A stretch of DNA of 64,000 nucleotides, taken from NCBI RefSeq assembly GCF_000732325.1, contig NZ_BBIW01000018.1:1-64000 (forward strand), read 5' to 3'. Below, one piece after another: positions 41,599 to 50,876 of the stretch. The stretch is from Paenibacillus sp. TCA20. Lineage in GTDB: Bacteria > Bacillota > Bacilli > Paenibacillales > Paenibacillaceae. The translations under genes and the position numbers were made by a program. Numbering within the stretch: the first letter of the stretch is position 1; each line of letters begins with the position of its first letter. Under the pieces are notes generated by a model. It searched no databases, was not told where the DNA came from, and saw only the letters and a list, made by a program, of their open reading frames with translations.

Positions 41599-42291
41599 TT
41601 ATCTGTAAGAAGCTGTACTCACACGAGCACCAGGTCCCATTGTAGAGGACAGGCTGATGTTTTTCAGGTAAACACCTTTAGCAGCAGCTGGTTTAGCACG
41701 GTTAAGTGCTTCGATCAGTGCTTTAAGGTTATCATTCAACTGCTCAGCAGAGAAAGATACTTTACCGATTGGCGCGTGAATTTGACCTGCACGATCCAGA
41801 CGATACTCGATTTTACCGGCTTTAATTTCTTGAACAGCCTTGGAAACATCGAAAGTAACCGTTCCGGCTTTAGGGTTAGGCATCAGGCCTTTACCGCCGA
41901 GCAGACGGCCCAATTTACCTACTTCACTCATCATATCAGGTGTAGCTACGCAGACATCGAACTCGAACCAACCTTGTTGGATTTTGTTGATCATATCTTG
42001 ATCCCCAACAAAGTCTGCTCCAGCTGCTTCCGCCTCTTTCGCTTTTTCACCTTTTGCAAATACCAATACGCGTTGTGTTTTACCTGTACCGTGAGGCAAG
42101 ACAACAACACCACGCACAGCTTGGTCTTGTTTACGTGGGTCTACGCCCAAACGAACTGCAGCTTCAACTGTTTCGTCGAATTTAGCAGTCGATGCCTTTT
42201 TGACAAGCTCAACAGCTTCCAAAGGCTCGTAGCTAGCTTCGCTGTCGATCAGCTTAGCAGCTTCAACATATTTCTTACCATGTTTAGCCAT
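41599..42291 (-). CDS. rplA: 50S ribosomal protein uL1
   Basis: 230 residues from MAKHGKKYVEAAKLIDSEAS, GGAGG upstream of the ATG at 42291. Conserved ATPDMMSEVGKLGRLLGGKG and GLMPNPKAGTVT lie in domain II. It forms the mobile L1 stalk at the E site. It follows rplK by 84 bp. Confidence 0.98.
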   Translation of the reverse strand: MAKHGKKYVEAAKLIDSEASYEPLEAVELVKKASTAKFDETVEAAVRLGVDPRKQDQAVRGVVVLPHGTGKTQRVLVFAKGEKAKEAEAAGADFVGDQDMINKIQQGWFEFDVCVATPDMMSEVGKLGRLLGGKGLMPNPKAGTVTFDVSKAVQEIKAGKIEYRLDRAGQIHAPIGKVSFSAEQLNDNLKALIEALNRAKPAAAKGVYLKNISLSSTMGPGARVSTASYR

Positions 42292-42375
42292 GTTTCTATT
42301 CCTCCTTTGTGGTTTTAACGGATATACCTCCCACATGGCGGGCACATATTACAGCCCGCGTTACGAACACTTCAA

Positions 42376-42801
42376 TTAGTCTTCGATGGTGATACCCATG
42401 CTGCGAGCAGTACCTTCTACCATACGCATTGCGGACTCTACGTTCGCAGCGTTTAGGTCAGGCATTTTTTGCTCAGCGATTTGACGAACAGTATCGCGTT
42501 TAACAGTTGCGACTTTTTTCTTGTTCGGTTCACCGGATCCTTTTTCAAGTTTAGCAGCTACTTTAAGCAGAACTGCAGCCGGTGGAGTTTTGGTGATGAA
42601 AGTAAAGGAACGATCTTCAAACACCGTAATTTCAACTGGAATGATCAAACCTGCTTGATCGGCTGTACGAGCGTTGAATTCTTTACAGAATGCCATAATG
42701 TTGACACCCGCTTGACCCAATGCCGGACCTACCGGAGGCGCAGGATTCGCTTTCCCTGCAGGGATCTGCAGTTTTACCATTTTGATTACCTTCTTGGCCA
42801 T
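42376..42801 (-). CDS. rplK: 50S ribosomal protein uL11
   Basis: 141 residues from MAKKVIKMVKLQIPAGKANP. The N-terminal PPVGPALGQAGVNIMAFCKE region is the thiostrepton and RelA contact site. It is the substrate of PrmA. The ATG at 42801 follows GGAGGTG; an in-frame GTG at 42810 lies in the ribosome site. Confidence 0.97.
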   Translation of the reverse strand: MAKKVIKMVKLQIPAGKANPAPPVGPALGQAGVNIMAFCKEFNARTADQAGLIIPVEITVFEDRSFTFITKTPPAAVLLKVAAKLEKGSGEPNKKKVATVKRDTVRQIAEQKMPDLNAANVESAMRMVEGTARSMGITIED

Positions 42802-42885
42802 GTAAGACACCTCCTTGCATCAATAGTGGTCGACGAGCTTTATAAGCCCTCCCACAAGAAACCAATGTCAGCTTCGATAAAGCTT

Positions 42886-43419
42886 CTATAATTTCTCCAC
42901 TTGAGTATAATCCAGCTCAAGCGGGGTTTCCCGTCCAAACATGTTGACGTGAACTTTCAGTTTACTTTTCTCAGCCAATATTTCTTCCACGGAGCCCACA
43001 AAATTCGCAAAAGGACCAACCTTAATTCGTACAGATTCCTTAATGTCGAATTCAATCTTCGGTTTCGGTTCTACCACACCCATATGCTTCAGAATCTGTT
43101 CAACTTCATCTGGCAGCAATGGTGTCGGCTTTGAACCTGACCCTGTCGATCCTACAAACCCAGTTACTCCAGGCGTGTTGCGAACAACATACCAGGAATC
43201 ATCCGTTTGAATCATTTCGACTAGGACATATCCCGGGTAAATCTTACGCATGACAGTCTTTTTCTTACCGTCCTTATTCACCACTTCTTCTTCCATTGGA
43301 ACAAGAACACGGAATATCTTGTCCTCCATGCCCATGGACTCTACGCGCTTTTCCAAATTGGCTTTGACTTTGTTCTCATACCCTGAATAGGTATGAACGA
43401 CATACCATCTTTTTTCCAT
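42886..43419 (-). CDS. nusG: transcription elongation/antitermination factor NusG
   Basis: 177 residues. The NGN domain has KRWYVVHTYSGYENKVKANL and PGYVLVEM, and the C-terminal KOW domain has VRIKVGPFANFVGSVEEIL. In B. subtilis NusG acts at sequence-specific RNA polymerase pauses. It lies between secE and rplK as usual. Confidence 0.98.
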   Translation of the reverse strand: MEKRWYVVHTYSGYENKVKANLEKRVESMGMEDKIFRVLVPMEEEVVNKDGKKKTVMRKIYPGYVLVEMIQTDDSWYVVRNTPGVTGFVGSTGSGSKPTPLLPDEVEQILKHMGVVEPKPKIEFDIKESVRIKVGPFANFVGSVEEILAEKSKLKVHVNMFGRETPLELDYTQVEKL

Positions 43420-43441
43420 ATCAAGCCACCTGGGACCCTTC

Positions 43442-43633
43442 TTAAATTATCGCATCGATCACATAGGAAATTCCGATGTCAAGAACCCAAAAATAAAGCG
43501 TGATAACTATAACCGTCCCCAGAACAATCAGGGTGTAGTTAGTTAACTCTTTACGATTAGGCCAGCGAACTTTTTTAAGCTCTGCCCAGCTTTCTGAGAA
43601 AAAGGAAAACAGAGACTTGAAACTACGTTTCAC
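43442..43633 (-). CDS. secE: preprotein translocase subunit SecE
   Basis: 63 residues, single-span form: a basic amphipathic N-terminal helix with AELKKVRWPNRKELTNYT, the family motif, then one membrane span (LIVLGTVIVITLYFWVLDI). It clamps SecY. It lies between rpmG and nusG. Confidence 0.97.
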   Translation of the reverse strand: MKRSFKSLFSFFSESWAELKKVRWPNRKELTNYTLIVLGTVIVITLYFWVLDIGISYVIDAII

Positions 43634-43655
43634 GCCGACTACACCTCCAAATTAA

Positions 43656-43805
43656 CTATCTGGTTTCGCGATGAGAAGTCTGCTCGTTACAAAACTTGCA
43701 AAATTTCTTCATCTCCATGCGGTCAGGGTGATTACGCTTGTTTTTTGTCGTTGTGTAATTTCTTTGTTTGCAATTCGTACAAGCCAAAGTAATAATTACC
43801 CGCAT
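43656..43805 (-). CDS. rpmG: 50S ribosomal protein bL33, zinc type
   Basis: 49 residues: MRVIITLACTNCKQRNYTTT then NKRNHPDRMEMKKFCKFCNE. Two CxxC pairs show the zinc-binding form. GGAGGTG lies before the ATG at 43805. First gene of rpmG-secE-nusG-rplK-rplA. Confidence 0.97.
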   Translation of the reverse strand: MRVIITLACTNCKQRNYTTTKNKRNHPDRMEMKKFCKFCNEQTSHRETR

Positions 43806-43894
43806 GATGTGCACCTCCCGAAGACATCCGAAGCATTATCAGAAGTCTCTAAATTGATCCTAAAAAAAAGCGCGAATTTAGGCCTACCTAAAAC

Positions 43895-43923
43895 ACTTTA
43901 TCACAAGGGTATATTCATGTCAA
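43895..43923 (-). promoter_or_regulatory. rpmG-secE-nusG-rplKA promoter (sigma-A)
   Basis: Minus strand TTGACA (43918-43923), 17-nt spacer, TAAAGT (43895-43900). The leader is about 85 nt. With the sigH terminator this explains most of the 351-bp gap 43806-44156; nothing else is seen in it. Confidence 0.8.
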
Positions 43924-44112
43924 TGCAAGAATAAGCCTTATTCATTGGCTAAAATAACCTGTAGTCGGCGAACTTTCAGGTCTCGTTTTGTTCTCAGAAA
44001 GCGTCTCTCTCCTATGCAACCAATAAATTGGACGAACACAAATAATAGAAACGCCAATATTAAACAGTATTAAACATTCCGTTGTTTTTAAACGTCCTGT
44101 CATTGCTGCAAG

Positions 44113-44141
44113 CAAAAAAAGACTCTGATTCGAGTCTTTCT
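44113..44141 (-). terminator. terminator of sigH
   Basis: Minus strand AAAGACTC-GAATCA-GAGTCTTT followed by TTTT, 16 bp past the sigH stop. An 8-bp stem and T7 tract. Confidence 0.85.
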
Positions 44142-44156
44142 TCAAGTTGCAATATT

Positions 44157-44801
44157 CTAATTATCTCGTACTTCAAGATATTTCTCAAGTTTGCGTTTAA
44201 CTCTCTGCAGTGCATTGTCGATGGACTTTACGTGACGATCCAGATCAACCGCTATTTCTTGATAGGATCTGCCGTCTAAATAAAGCATCAATACTTTGCG
44301 TTCCAGATCACTTAAAATCTCGGACATCTTGTCTTCCAAGCCGACAAACTCTTCTTGATTAATAATAAGCTCTTCAGGGTCACTCACCTGGGAACCACAA
44401 ATGACATCCAGCAGCGTACGGTCTGACTCTTCATCATAGATCGGCTTGTCCAACGATACATACGAATTCAGCGGAATATGCTTCTGACGAGTTGCAGTCT
44501 TGATGGCTGTGATAATCTGTCTGGTTATACATAACTCTGCAAATGCCTTGAATGAAGCCAGCTTGTCCCCTCTGAAATCACGTATTGCCTTGTAAAGCCC
44601 GATCATTCCTTCTTGAATGATATCTTCCCTATCGGCACCGATTAAAAAGTAAGATCTTGCTTTGGCGCGTACAAAATTACGATACTTGTTGATCAAGTAT
44701 TCCAGCGCCTCACTATCGTTGTTATGAACCGCTTGGACAATATCCTCATCGCTTAGGTAATCAAACTCGGACAACATGATATCTTTGAGGTCAACACTCA
44801 C
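44157..44801 (-). CDS. sigH: RNA polymerase sigma factor SigH
   Basis: 214 residues. Region 2 has EYLINKYRNFVRAKARSYFL and GADREDIIQEGMIGLYKAIR; region 4 has the HTH with DGRSYQEIAVDLDRHVKSID. It directs early stationary-phase and sporulation genes. A GTG start at 44801 is chosen because GGAGGG lies seven bases upstream. Monocistronic here: own promoter (44860-44889) and terminator. Confidence 0.95.
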   Translation of the reverse strand: MSVDLKDIMLSEFDYLSDEDIVQAVHNNDSEALEYLINKYRNFVRAKARSYFLIGADREDIIQEGMIGLYKAIRDFRGDKLASFKAFAELCITRQIITAIKTATRQKHIPLNSYVSLDKPIYDEESDRTLLDVICGSQVSDPEELIINQEEFVGLEDKMSEILSDLERKVLMLYLDGRSYQEIAVDLDRHVKSIDNALQRVKRKLEKYLEVRDN

Positions 44802-44859
44802 TAACAATCCCTCCGGCTGCAACGCAAGGAACCCCGTCACCTATCAAAATAATAGCATC

Positions 44860-44889
44860 AGTATAAATGATCGAACCTTCCATCGTCAA
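44860..44889 (-). promoter_or_regulatory. sigH promoter (sigma-A)
   Basis: Minus strand TTGACG (44884-44889), 18-nt spacer, TATACT (44860-44865), about 60 bp before the sigH start. In B. subtilis AbrB represses sigH; its loose consensus cannot be tested by eye. Confidence 0.65.
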
Positions 44890-44972
44890 CCACACACCGC
44901 CTAAAAAAGAAAAGAATGATATAAATGTCAAGAGATACATAATACCAATTATTTACACCCGAAGGGGATTTG

Positions 44973-45497
44973 TCAATCTCTTCTCCACTGCTCGAACAAT
45001 TTTCGCATTTCCGGTGTGAGCTTTGAATCTATCGTATTTTTTGTCGATTTTTTTTGAAAATCTTCTTTGATCCGTTTGCCCACTTCCTTCTCATTCTGTT
45101 CCAGCTCAATAAGAAGTTCGCGCGCAGACAAGCGGAGTGCACCTTGTCCAAAGATAACATGCTGTTCCACCATATCGCTTGTTGCCACATAAATTTGCCG
45201 TCTGCGAGAGCTGAGCTCGCCAACAAGACGCTCGATGCACTCGTCTGCCGTTTCTTTTTCTTTTGTAAAATAGACCTGGACTTTGTTCTCCGTGAAGGAT
45301 TTGCCCAGGCCGGGAACTCGGTACGCATCAAATACGACGATGACTCTTCGGCCTGAGAATCCCTGATATTCAGCAAGCTTCGCCAGAAGCTTGTCCCGAG
45401 CTCCATCCAGGTCTGTCTGAGCTAGCGTAAATAGCTCCTTCCACGCTCCGATCATGTTGTAGCCGTCCACGAGAAGCACATCACGGAGATCCTTCAT
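44973..45497 (-). CDS. rae1: NYN/PIN-fold ribosome-dependent endoribonuclease Rae1 (YacP)
   Basis: 174 residues. LLVDGYNMIGAW carries the first active-site Asp and VIVVFDAYRVPG the second; EKETADECIERLVGEL and YVATSDMVEQHVIFGQGA complete the NYN fold. In B. subtilis Rae1 enters the ribosomal A site and cuts some mRNAs in a translation-dependent way. It lies 13 bp after rlmB, in the same order as B. subtilis. Confidence 0.92.
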   Translation of the reverse strand: MKDLRDVLLVDGYNMIGAWKELFTLAQTDLDGARDKLLAKLAEYQGFSGRRVIVVFDAYRVPGLGKSFTENKVQVYFTKEKETADECIERLVGELSSRRRQIYVATSDMVEQHVIFGQGALRLSARELLIELEQNEKEVGKRIKEDFQKKSTKNTIDSKLTPEMRKLFEQWRRD

Positions 45498-45510
45498 GAC
45501 CCGCCAGCCC

Positions 45511-46251
45511 CTAGGCCTTTCGGGATCGGAGCACTTCGTACATGACTACACCGGCTGCAACCGAGGCGTTCAATGAATTGATCTGTCCTGCCATCGGCAG
45601 CTTGAGCAGGATGTCACATTTTTCTCGAACCAGACGGCCCATACCCTTGCCTTCGTTTCCAATCACTATAGCAACAGGCCCTGTAAACACTCCATTGCCG
45701 AAGACAGATTCCGTAGCTCTTACATCGGTGCCTACAACCCACACTCCGGCTTGCTTCAGCTCCTCAATCGTTTGTGCCAAATTGCTTACTCTCGCTACAG
45801 GCACATATTCTGCTGCTCCAGCAGAGGTCTTGGATACCGTTGCTGTCACTTGCGCAGACCGTCTCTTTGGAACGATGACACCATGCGCACCTGTGCAATC
45901 CGCTGTCCGCAAAATAGAGCCGAGGTTGTGGGGATCTTCGATCTCATCCAGCAGTACTAGAAACGGAGGTTCTCCCTTCTCCTGTGCAGAAGCAAGGATA
46001 TCCTCCACTTCAGCGTATTGGTAAGGTGCAGCCTGCGCTACCACTCCTTGATGTTGGATGCCGGGAACCATCTGATCCAGTTTACGCTTATCCACTTGCT
46101 GTATGATGACGCCCGCTTTTTTGGCTTCTGCAATAATTGGCATCGTCAAGTGCTTCTGGGCTTGGTCGGCAATCCACACTTTATTTAACGTTCTTCCGGA
46201 ACGCAGCGCCTCGATAACCGAGTGCTTGCCGGCAATCCATTCTTCTTCCAT
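45511..46251 (-). CDS. rlmB: 23S rRNA (guanosine-2'-O-)-methyltransferase RlmB (SPOUT family)
   Basis: 246 residues. The N-terminal substrate-binding domain (WIAGKHSVIEALRSGRTLNK) is followed by a SPOUT knot with DEIEDPHNLGSILRTADCTG (motif 1), VIGNEGKGMGRLVREKCD (motif 2) and LPMAGQINSLNASVAAGVVM (motif 3). It would methylate the 2'-O of G2251 (E. coli numbering) in the P loop; the exact site is inferred. It lies 37 bp after mrnC. Confidence 0.92.
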   Translation of the reverse strand: MEEEWIAGKHSVIEALRSGRTLNKVWIADQAQKHLTMPIIAEAKKAGVIIQQVDKRKLDQMVPGIQHQGVVAQAAPYQYAEVEDILASAQEKGEPPFLVLLDEIEDPHNLGSILRTADCTGAHGVIVPKRRSAQVTATVSKTSAGAAEYVPVARVSNLAQTIEELKQAGVWVVGTDVRATESVFGNGVFTGPVAIVIGNEGKGMGRLVREKCDILLKLPMAGQINSLNASVAAGVVMYEVLRSRKA

Positions 46252-46288
46252 AATTCCATTATCCTCCTGGCTGACGCCTTCAATTCAA

Positions 46289-46744
46289 TTAGTTGTTGTT
46301 CTCCTGCTGCATTTGTGTAATGCCCATATCTATCAGCTCGCGCAGCCGCGCTTCCCTTTTGCTTAAGTACAAATATCCGACAAGACATTCAAATGCTGTC
46401 GCATGGCGATATTGCTGTACGTCTGCATTTTTCGGCACGCTCGATTTGGCATTCCGACCTTGTCTAACAACATCCTGTTCCTGATCATCCAGCATCGACT
46501 CGATAAGAGACAATATTCGACTCTGCCCTTTGGCTGATACGAAACTGGTCGCTTTCTGATGAAGATGATGTGGACGCAAATTGGGCTTCGACAGCAAATA
46601 TTGTCTTACAGCTACCTCATAGACCGCATCTCCGATATACGCCAGCGCAATGGGCGGAATCAGTTCCGGCCTACGTGAAGGAGAGTAAGGAAACAACCAA
46701 TCCCGCTCTCCTTGTTCGTTAAGATGAATATCCATCTCACTCAT
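46289..46744 (-). CDS. mrnC: mini-ribonuclease III
   Basis: 151 residues when started at 46744, where ATGA overlaps the cysS stop. It has an RNase III catalytic domain without a dsRNA-binding domain: LIPPIALAYIGDAVYEVAVR holds the active-site Asp, and ATAFECLVGYLYL the Glu/second signature. It matures 23S rRNA. Start is uncertain: ATG at 46756 and 46735 are possible, and no strong ribosome site is visible, consistent with coupling to cysS. Confidence 0.92.
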   Translation of the reverse strand: MSEMDIHLNEQGERDWLFPYSPSRRPELIPPIALAYIGDAVYEVAVRQYLLSKPNLRPHHLHQKATSFVSAKGQSRILSLIESMLDDQEQDVVRQGRNAKSSVPKNADVQQYRHATAFECLVGYLYLSKREARLRELIDMGITQMQQENNN

Positions 46745-48138
46745 TTGCGCCGCCATCTTATGCCTTGAGCCGTATCTTCGATAACAATGCCCATAGCCGT
46801 CAATTCATCACGAATTTCGTCTGCACGTGCCCAATTCTTCGTTTTGCGGGCCTCATTACGCTCAGCGATCAATTTTTCTACATCCTCGTGCAGATCATCT
46901 TCATCCGATGTGTATATACGGAGCACTCCGTTCATCTCATCAAACGTCGTCAATACCGCCTCAAGCTCAGCACGGTTAGTCACTTCGGCCTGAAGCAGGC
47001 TATTAACCTCATTTACCCATTCAAACACGGCTGTAATAGCATCTGGTGTATTAAAATCATCCTGCATTTTCTCATGGAAGCTGGCCAGAATTTCGGAAAG
47101 TCTGGATTTCAGCTTCTCGGATACAGGCTGGTCCAGGGTTACCGTTCCAAGACGATGCTTCACATTATTTACCGCAATTGCAATCCGATCCACACTATTT
47201 TCGGCCTGCTGCATAATATCCTCACTGAAATTGAGGGGATTGCGATAATGTGTCGAAAGCATGAAATATCGAATGGCTTCACGGCGATAGAGATTGCGCA
47301 AATCTTTCACCAAAATACCGTTCCCCAAAGATTTCGACATTTTCTCATTGTCAATCCGAATGAAGCCGTTATGCATCCAATAATTAGCCAGCGGCTTGCC
47401 TGTCAATACTTCAGATTGGGCCACTTCACATTCATGATGCGGGAACTGCAGGTCTTGGCCGCCTCCATGAATATCCAAAGTGTCACCGAGCAGCTTGCGC
47501 GCCATAGCCGAGCACTCGATATGCCAGCCTGGACGCCCCGGACCCCAAGGACTTTCCCAATAAATTTCACCAGGCTTTGCCGCTTTCCATAGAACAAAAT
47601 CCTGCGGGTTTTCTTTGCGTTCATCGACTCCGATTCGAATGCCGAACTGGAGCTCATCGAGATTTTGCTTGGAGAGCTTGCCATACTCCGGGAATTTGTG
47701 TGTGCGATAATACACATCCCCGCCATTCTCGTAAGCAATTCCTTCCTTGAACAGCTGATCAATAAAATCAATGATCAGATCCATATTCTCGGTAACTCTC
47801 GGATTATGAGTTGCTCTCGGAATGCCCAGTCCATCTAGGTCTTCGTAGTATGCTTTAATAAAGCGATCTGCAACCTGTGTCACCGTAAGTCCTGTCTGTT
47901 CTGCTTTTTTTATCAATTTATCGTCTACATCCGTGAAGTTAACGACATAATTCACATCATTACCCACCGTCTCTAAATAGCTGCGAACCACGTCGAAAAA
48001 TATCATCGGCCGTGCATTTCCGATATGGATATAGTCGTATACTGTCGGTCCGCACACGTACATTTTCACTTTTCCCGACTCCTGTGGAGTAAATACATCC
48101 TTGCTCCTTGTGAGCGTATTATAAATATGAAGCGCCAT
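46741..48138 (-). CDS. cysS: cysteinyl-tRNA synthetase
   Basis: 465 residues. The class I HIGH motif is YIHIGNARP (about 36), KMSKS is KMSKSLGNG (about 267), and zinc ligands are CGPTVYD, CSAMARK and HHECEVAQSE. It charges tRNA-Cys. It follows cysE by 47 bp and overlaps mrnC by four bases. It is under the T-box upstream of cysE. Confidence 0.97.
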   Translation of the reverse strand: MALHIYNTLTRSKDVFTPQESGKVKMYVCGPTVYDYIHIGNARPMIFFDVVRSYLETVGNDVNYVVNFTDVDDKLIKKAEQTGLTVTQVADRFIKAYYEDLDGLGIPRATHNPRVTENMDLIIDFIDQLFKEGIAYENGGDVYYRTHKFPEYGKLSKQNLDELQFGIRIGVDERKENPQDFVLWKAAKPGEIYWESPWGPGRPGWHIECSAMARKLLGDTLDIHGGGQDLQFPHHECEVAQSEVLTGKPLANYWMHNGFIRIDNEKMSKSLGNGILVKDLRNLYRREAIRYFMLSTHYRNPLNFSEDIMQQAENSVDRIAIAVNNVKHRLGTVTLDQPVSEKLKSRLSEILASFHEKMQDDFNTPDAITAVFEWVNEVNSLLQAEVTNRAELEAVLTTFDEMNGVLRIYTSDEDDLHEDVEKLIAERNEARKTKNWARADEIRDELTAMGIVIEDTAQGIRWRRK

Positions 48139-48185
48139 GATTCACGTTCCTTTCAATACATTTCAATCATTATATTGTACCACGT

Positions 48186-48866
48186 TTACGATTTGTTACC
48201 ACGTATGACCGCCTCTTTGCGGCTTCCTTCGTTAGCTGCTGATTTAAGCTGATCCAGCTCCTCCCGCAGAGTAACCAGCTCTCTCTGCAGCTCCCGCATA
48301 GAATCAACAACCGGATCCGGCAGCTGCTGACTCAGTCGATCGACTCTCCGGCCATCCTGCTTAACGACTCGCCCCGGAATACCAACGACCGTACTATTTG
48401 GGGGGACTTCTCTTAGTACTACGGAGTTTGCTCCAATGTTGCTGTAATCTCCTACTTTAAATGATCCCAACACTTTAGAGCCCGAGGATATCACCACATT
48501 ATTACCAATGGTAGGATGTCTCTTTCCTTTCTCTTTACCCGTTCCACCTAAGGTCACACCTTGATAAATCACCACATCATCACCAATTTCGCACGTTTCC
48601 CCAATGACGACCCCCATACCATGATCGATGAAGAGCCGATTCCCGATCGTAGCCCCCGGGTGAATCTCGATTCCCGTCATAAACCGGCTGAATTGAGAGA
48701 TGATTCTGGCCACGGTGTACCATCCCCATCCGTAAAAATGATGCGCCAAGCGATGGGCCCAGATGGCATGCAATCCCGAGTAAGTAAAGATCACTTCAAA
48801 CCGACTTCTAGCAGCCGGGTCATTATCAAAGACTGCCTGAATATCAGATTTCAATTTCTTAAACAT
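48186..48866 (-). CDS. cysE: serine O-acetyltransferase
   Basis: 226 residues from MFKKLKSDIQAVFDNDPAARS; GAGGGG precedes the ATG at 48866, and a longer frame up to 49022 runs through the T-box. The left-handed beta-helix has hexapeptide repeats: GATIGNRLFIDHGMGVVIGE, GVTLGGTGKEKGKRHPTIG, GSKVLGSFKVGDYSNIGANS. It makes O-acetylserine for cysteine. The sulfide for this pathway can come from the cysH-sat operon at 6-8 kb. Confidence 0.95.
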   Translation of the reverse strand: MFKKLKSDIQAVFDNDPAARSRFEVIFTYSGLHAIWAHRLAHHFYGWGWYTVARIISQFSRFMTGIEIHPGATIGNRLFIDHGMGVVIGETCEIGDDVVIYQGVTLGGTGKEKGKRHPTIGNNVVISSGSKVLGSFKVGDYSNIGANSVVLREVPPNSTVVGIPGRVVKQDGRRVDRLSQQLPDPVVDSMRELQRELVTLREELDQLKSAANEGSRKEAVIRGNKS

Positions 48867-48941
48867 ATCTGTTCCCCTCTTCGCATCATTTACCCGTTCG
48901 TCTTTCGTAAATTTGATTCTGCCTGTCAGCGTATGTGAATC

Positions 48942-49333
48942 AAAAAACGCCTCTGCAGCCATATTCGGCTGCAGAGGCGTCTCATTAAATCGCGGTTCCA
49001 CTCTGCTTAGGATTCGTATCACGCACGTACCCTATCTCGGACGTCCGTTAACGAGGACGAAACGTCGCTACCTACCCGCAGTAGCTTTCCAGCATAGTGG
49101 AAAGGTCCAGGTTCGGAGGCGCAGCTCCCAGGCGCATTTTCGATCAGCAGAGCGTGAGATAACTTCCAGCCTTGAAGACTTGTTAAGGTCTTACCCGGTT
49201 ATCTTCTCTGGTCCACGTTCATGACTGTGTACTTCTCCTGTTCACAGCTGTTTAATATAGTCAGTCTTCCCCATACGGGTACTCTTAATCATATTAGGAT
49301 AAACAGAGACTGCTTATCTTGATGTACTGCTTT
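48942..49333 (-). promoter_or_regulatory. T-box riboswitch, cysteine-type, upstream of cysE-cysS
   Basis: On the minus strand the T-box core GCAGAGTGGAACCGCGATTT is at 48988-49007. It is followed by a 14-bp GC-rich terminator (arms 48947-48960 and 48967-48980) and TTTTTT. Stem I includes the AGTA loop-E bases (AGAAGTACA). The likely specifier loop GAAAATGCG places TGC (Cys) at 49134-49136, with CAGG/CCTG closing the stem. Uncharged tRNA-Cys should switch off termination and raise cysE, cysS and the genes behind them. Confidence 0.88.
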
Positions 49334-49339
49334 TTATAT

Positions 49340-49368
49340 ATCTTAGCGAAAAGAACTTCGGCTGACAA
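49340..49368 (-). promoter_or_regulatory. promoter of the T-box/cysE-cysS operon (sigma-A)
   Basis: Minus strand TTGTCA (49363-49368), 17-nt spacer, TAAGAT (49340-49345), 30-60 bp past the gltX stop. It would begin the T-box leader near 49333. Confidence 0.65.
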
Positions 49369-49398
49369 GGATTATCCTTCCTAGTCTCATGGCAAATT

Positions 49399-50853
49399 TT
49401 AATATTGGGCTCTCAAACGGCTTAACACCTTATCGCGGCCTAACAGATAAATTGTTGCATTCAAATCCCGGCCATGGGTTTGGCCCGTCAATGCTACACG
49501 AATCGGCATGAACAGCTGCTTGCCTTTAAAGCCTGTCTCCTTCTGCACTTCTTTAATCAAAGCCTGCATGTGCGAGGCAGTAAAATCAGAGGAAGCTTCT
49601 ACTTTCTCAGCAAAAGCCTTGAGCACCGTCGGCACCTGCTCTTCCTTCAGAACAGCTTCAGCTTCGCCTTCAAACTCCACTTCATCCTTGAAGAACAAGG
49701 ACGCCAGCTCCACAATATCCGATGCTGCAACCATCTGCTCCTGATAAAGTGCCACCAGTTCCTCTGCCCAAACCCGCTTGTCTGCTTCAAGATCACCAGA
49801 GAGCAGACCCGCTTGCTGCAAGTGCGGAATCGCAAGATCCGCGATTCGTTTCGGTTCCGCATTCTTGATATAAGAGTTATTAAGGTGAGCCAGCTTATTC
49901 GTATCAAACACCGCAGGAGACTTGGACAGCCGTGACGGATCAAAAATCTTAATCAGCTCGTCCTTGCTGAAAATTTCCTCTTCTCCTTCCGGAGACCAGC
50001 CCAGTAGTGAGATATAGTTAAACAGTGCTTCCGGCAAATAACCGAGCTTGTCATATTGCTCAATAAATTGAATAATCGACTCGTCGCGCTTGCTGAGCTT
50101 CTTGTGATTCTCATTAACAATGAGGGTCATATGACCGAACACCGGCGGTTCCCAGTCAAAAGCTTCATAAATCATCAGCTGACGAGGTGTATTGGAGATA
50201 TGGTCCTCACCACGCAGAACATGGGTGATCTTCATCAAATGATCATCAAGAGCAACAGCAAAATTGTAAGTAGGAATGCCGTCCTTCTTGACAATAACGA
50301 AATCCCCGGTTTCTTTGGAATTAAAGGATATTGTTCCTTTAACCATGTCATTAAAGGTGTATATTTTCTCTTCCGGTACACGGAAACGTACACTTGGCAC
50401 GCGGCCTTCGGCTTCATATGCCTTGCGTTCATCTTCCGTAAGATCACGGTGCTTGCCGGAATAACGCGGTGTCTCCCCGCGGGACATCTGCTCCTCGCGC
50501 TCCGCTTCAAGCTCTTCCTCTGTACAATAACAGAAATAAGCGAGACCGCGGTCAATCAAATCCTGCCAATACTTCTTGTAGATATCGAGACGTTCCGTTT
50601 GACGATAAGGGCCATATTCGCCCCCAACATCAATACTCTCATCCCATTCCATACCAAGCCATTTCAAATATGTCAGCTGGCTTTCTTCTCCGCCTTTAAT
50701 ATTCCGCTTTGTATCTGTATCTTCAATGCGGATAATAAATTTCCCGCCTTGATTTCTCGCATATAAATAATTGAATAATGCCGTTCTTGCATTTCCGATA
50801 TGCAAATGTCCTGTCGGACTCGGCGCATAACGCACGCGAACCTCCGTGCTCAT
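49399..50853 (-). CDS. gltX: glutamyl-tRNA synthetase
   Basis: 484 residues. HIGH motif RYAPSPTGHLHIGNARTAL (8-), KMSKS as KKLSKRDESI (about 244), C-terminal anticodon-binding helical domain. In most Firmicutes it is non-discriminating and also charges tRNA-Gln; that is family knowledge. GGAGGGG precedes the start. It follows ispF by 23 bp. Confidence 0.97.
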   Translation of the reverse strand: MSTEVRVRYAPSPTGHLHIGNARTALFNYLYARNQGGKFIIRIEDTDTKRNIKGGEESQLTYLKWLGMEWDESIDVGGEYGPYRQTERLDIYKKYWQDLIDRGLAYFCYCTEEELEAEREEQMSRGETPRYSGKHRDLTEDERKAYEAEGRVPSVRFRVPEEKIYTFNDMVKGTISFNSKETGDFVIVKKDGIPTYNFAVALDDHLMKITHVLRGEDHISNTPRQLMIYEAFDWEPPVFGHMTLIVNENHKKLSKRDESIIQFIEQYDKLGYLPEALFNYISLLGWSPEGEEEIFSKDELIKIFDPSRLSKSPAVFDTNKLAHLNNSYIKNAEPKRIADLAIPHLQQAGLLSGDLEADKRVWAEELVALYQEQMVAASDIVELASLFFKDEVEFEGEAEAVLKEEQVPTVLKAFAEKVEASSDFTASHMQALIKEVQKETGFKGKQLFMPIRVALTGQTHGRDLNATIYLLGRDKVLSRLRAQY

Positions 50854-50876
50854 AATATCCCCTCCGATTCATTATT

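Noticed and set aside
48867..49022. Longer cysE start giving 52 extra N-terminal residues
   Set aside because: The extra frame runs through the T-box terminator and lacks a ribosome site; the ATG at 48866 has one.
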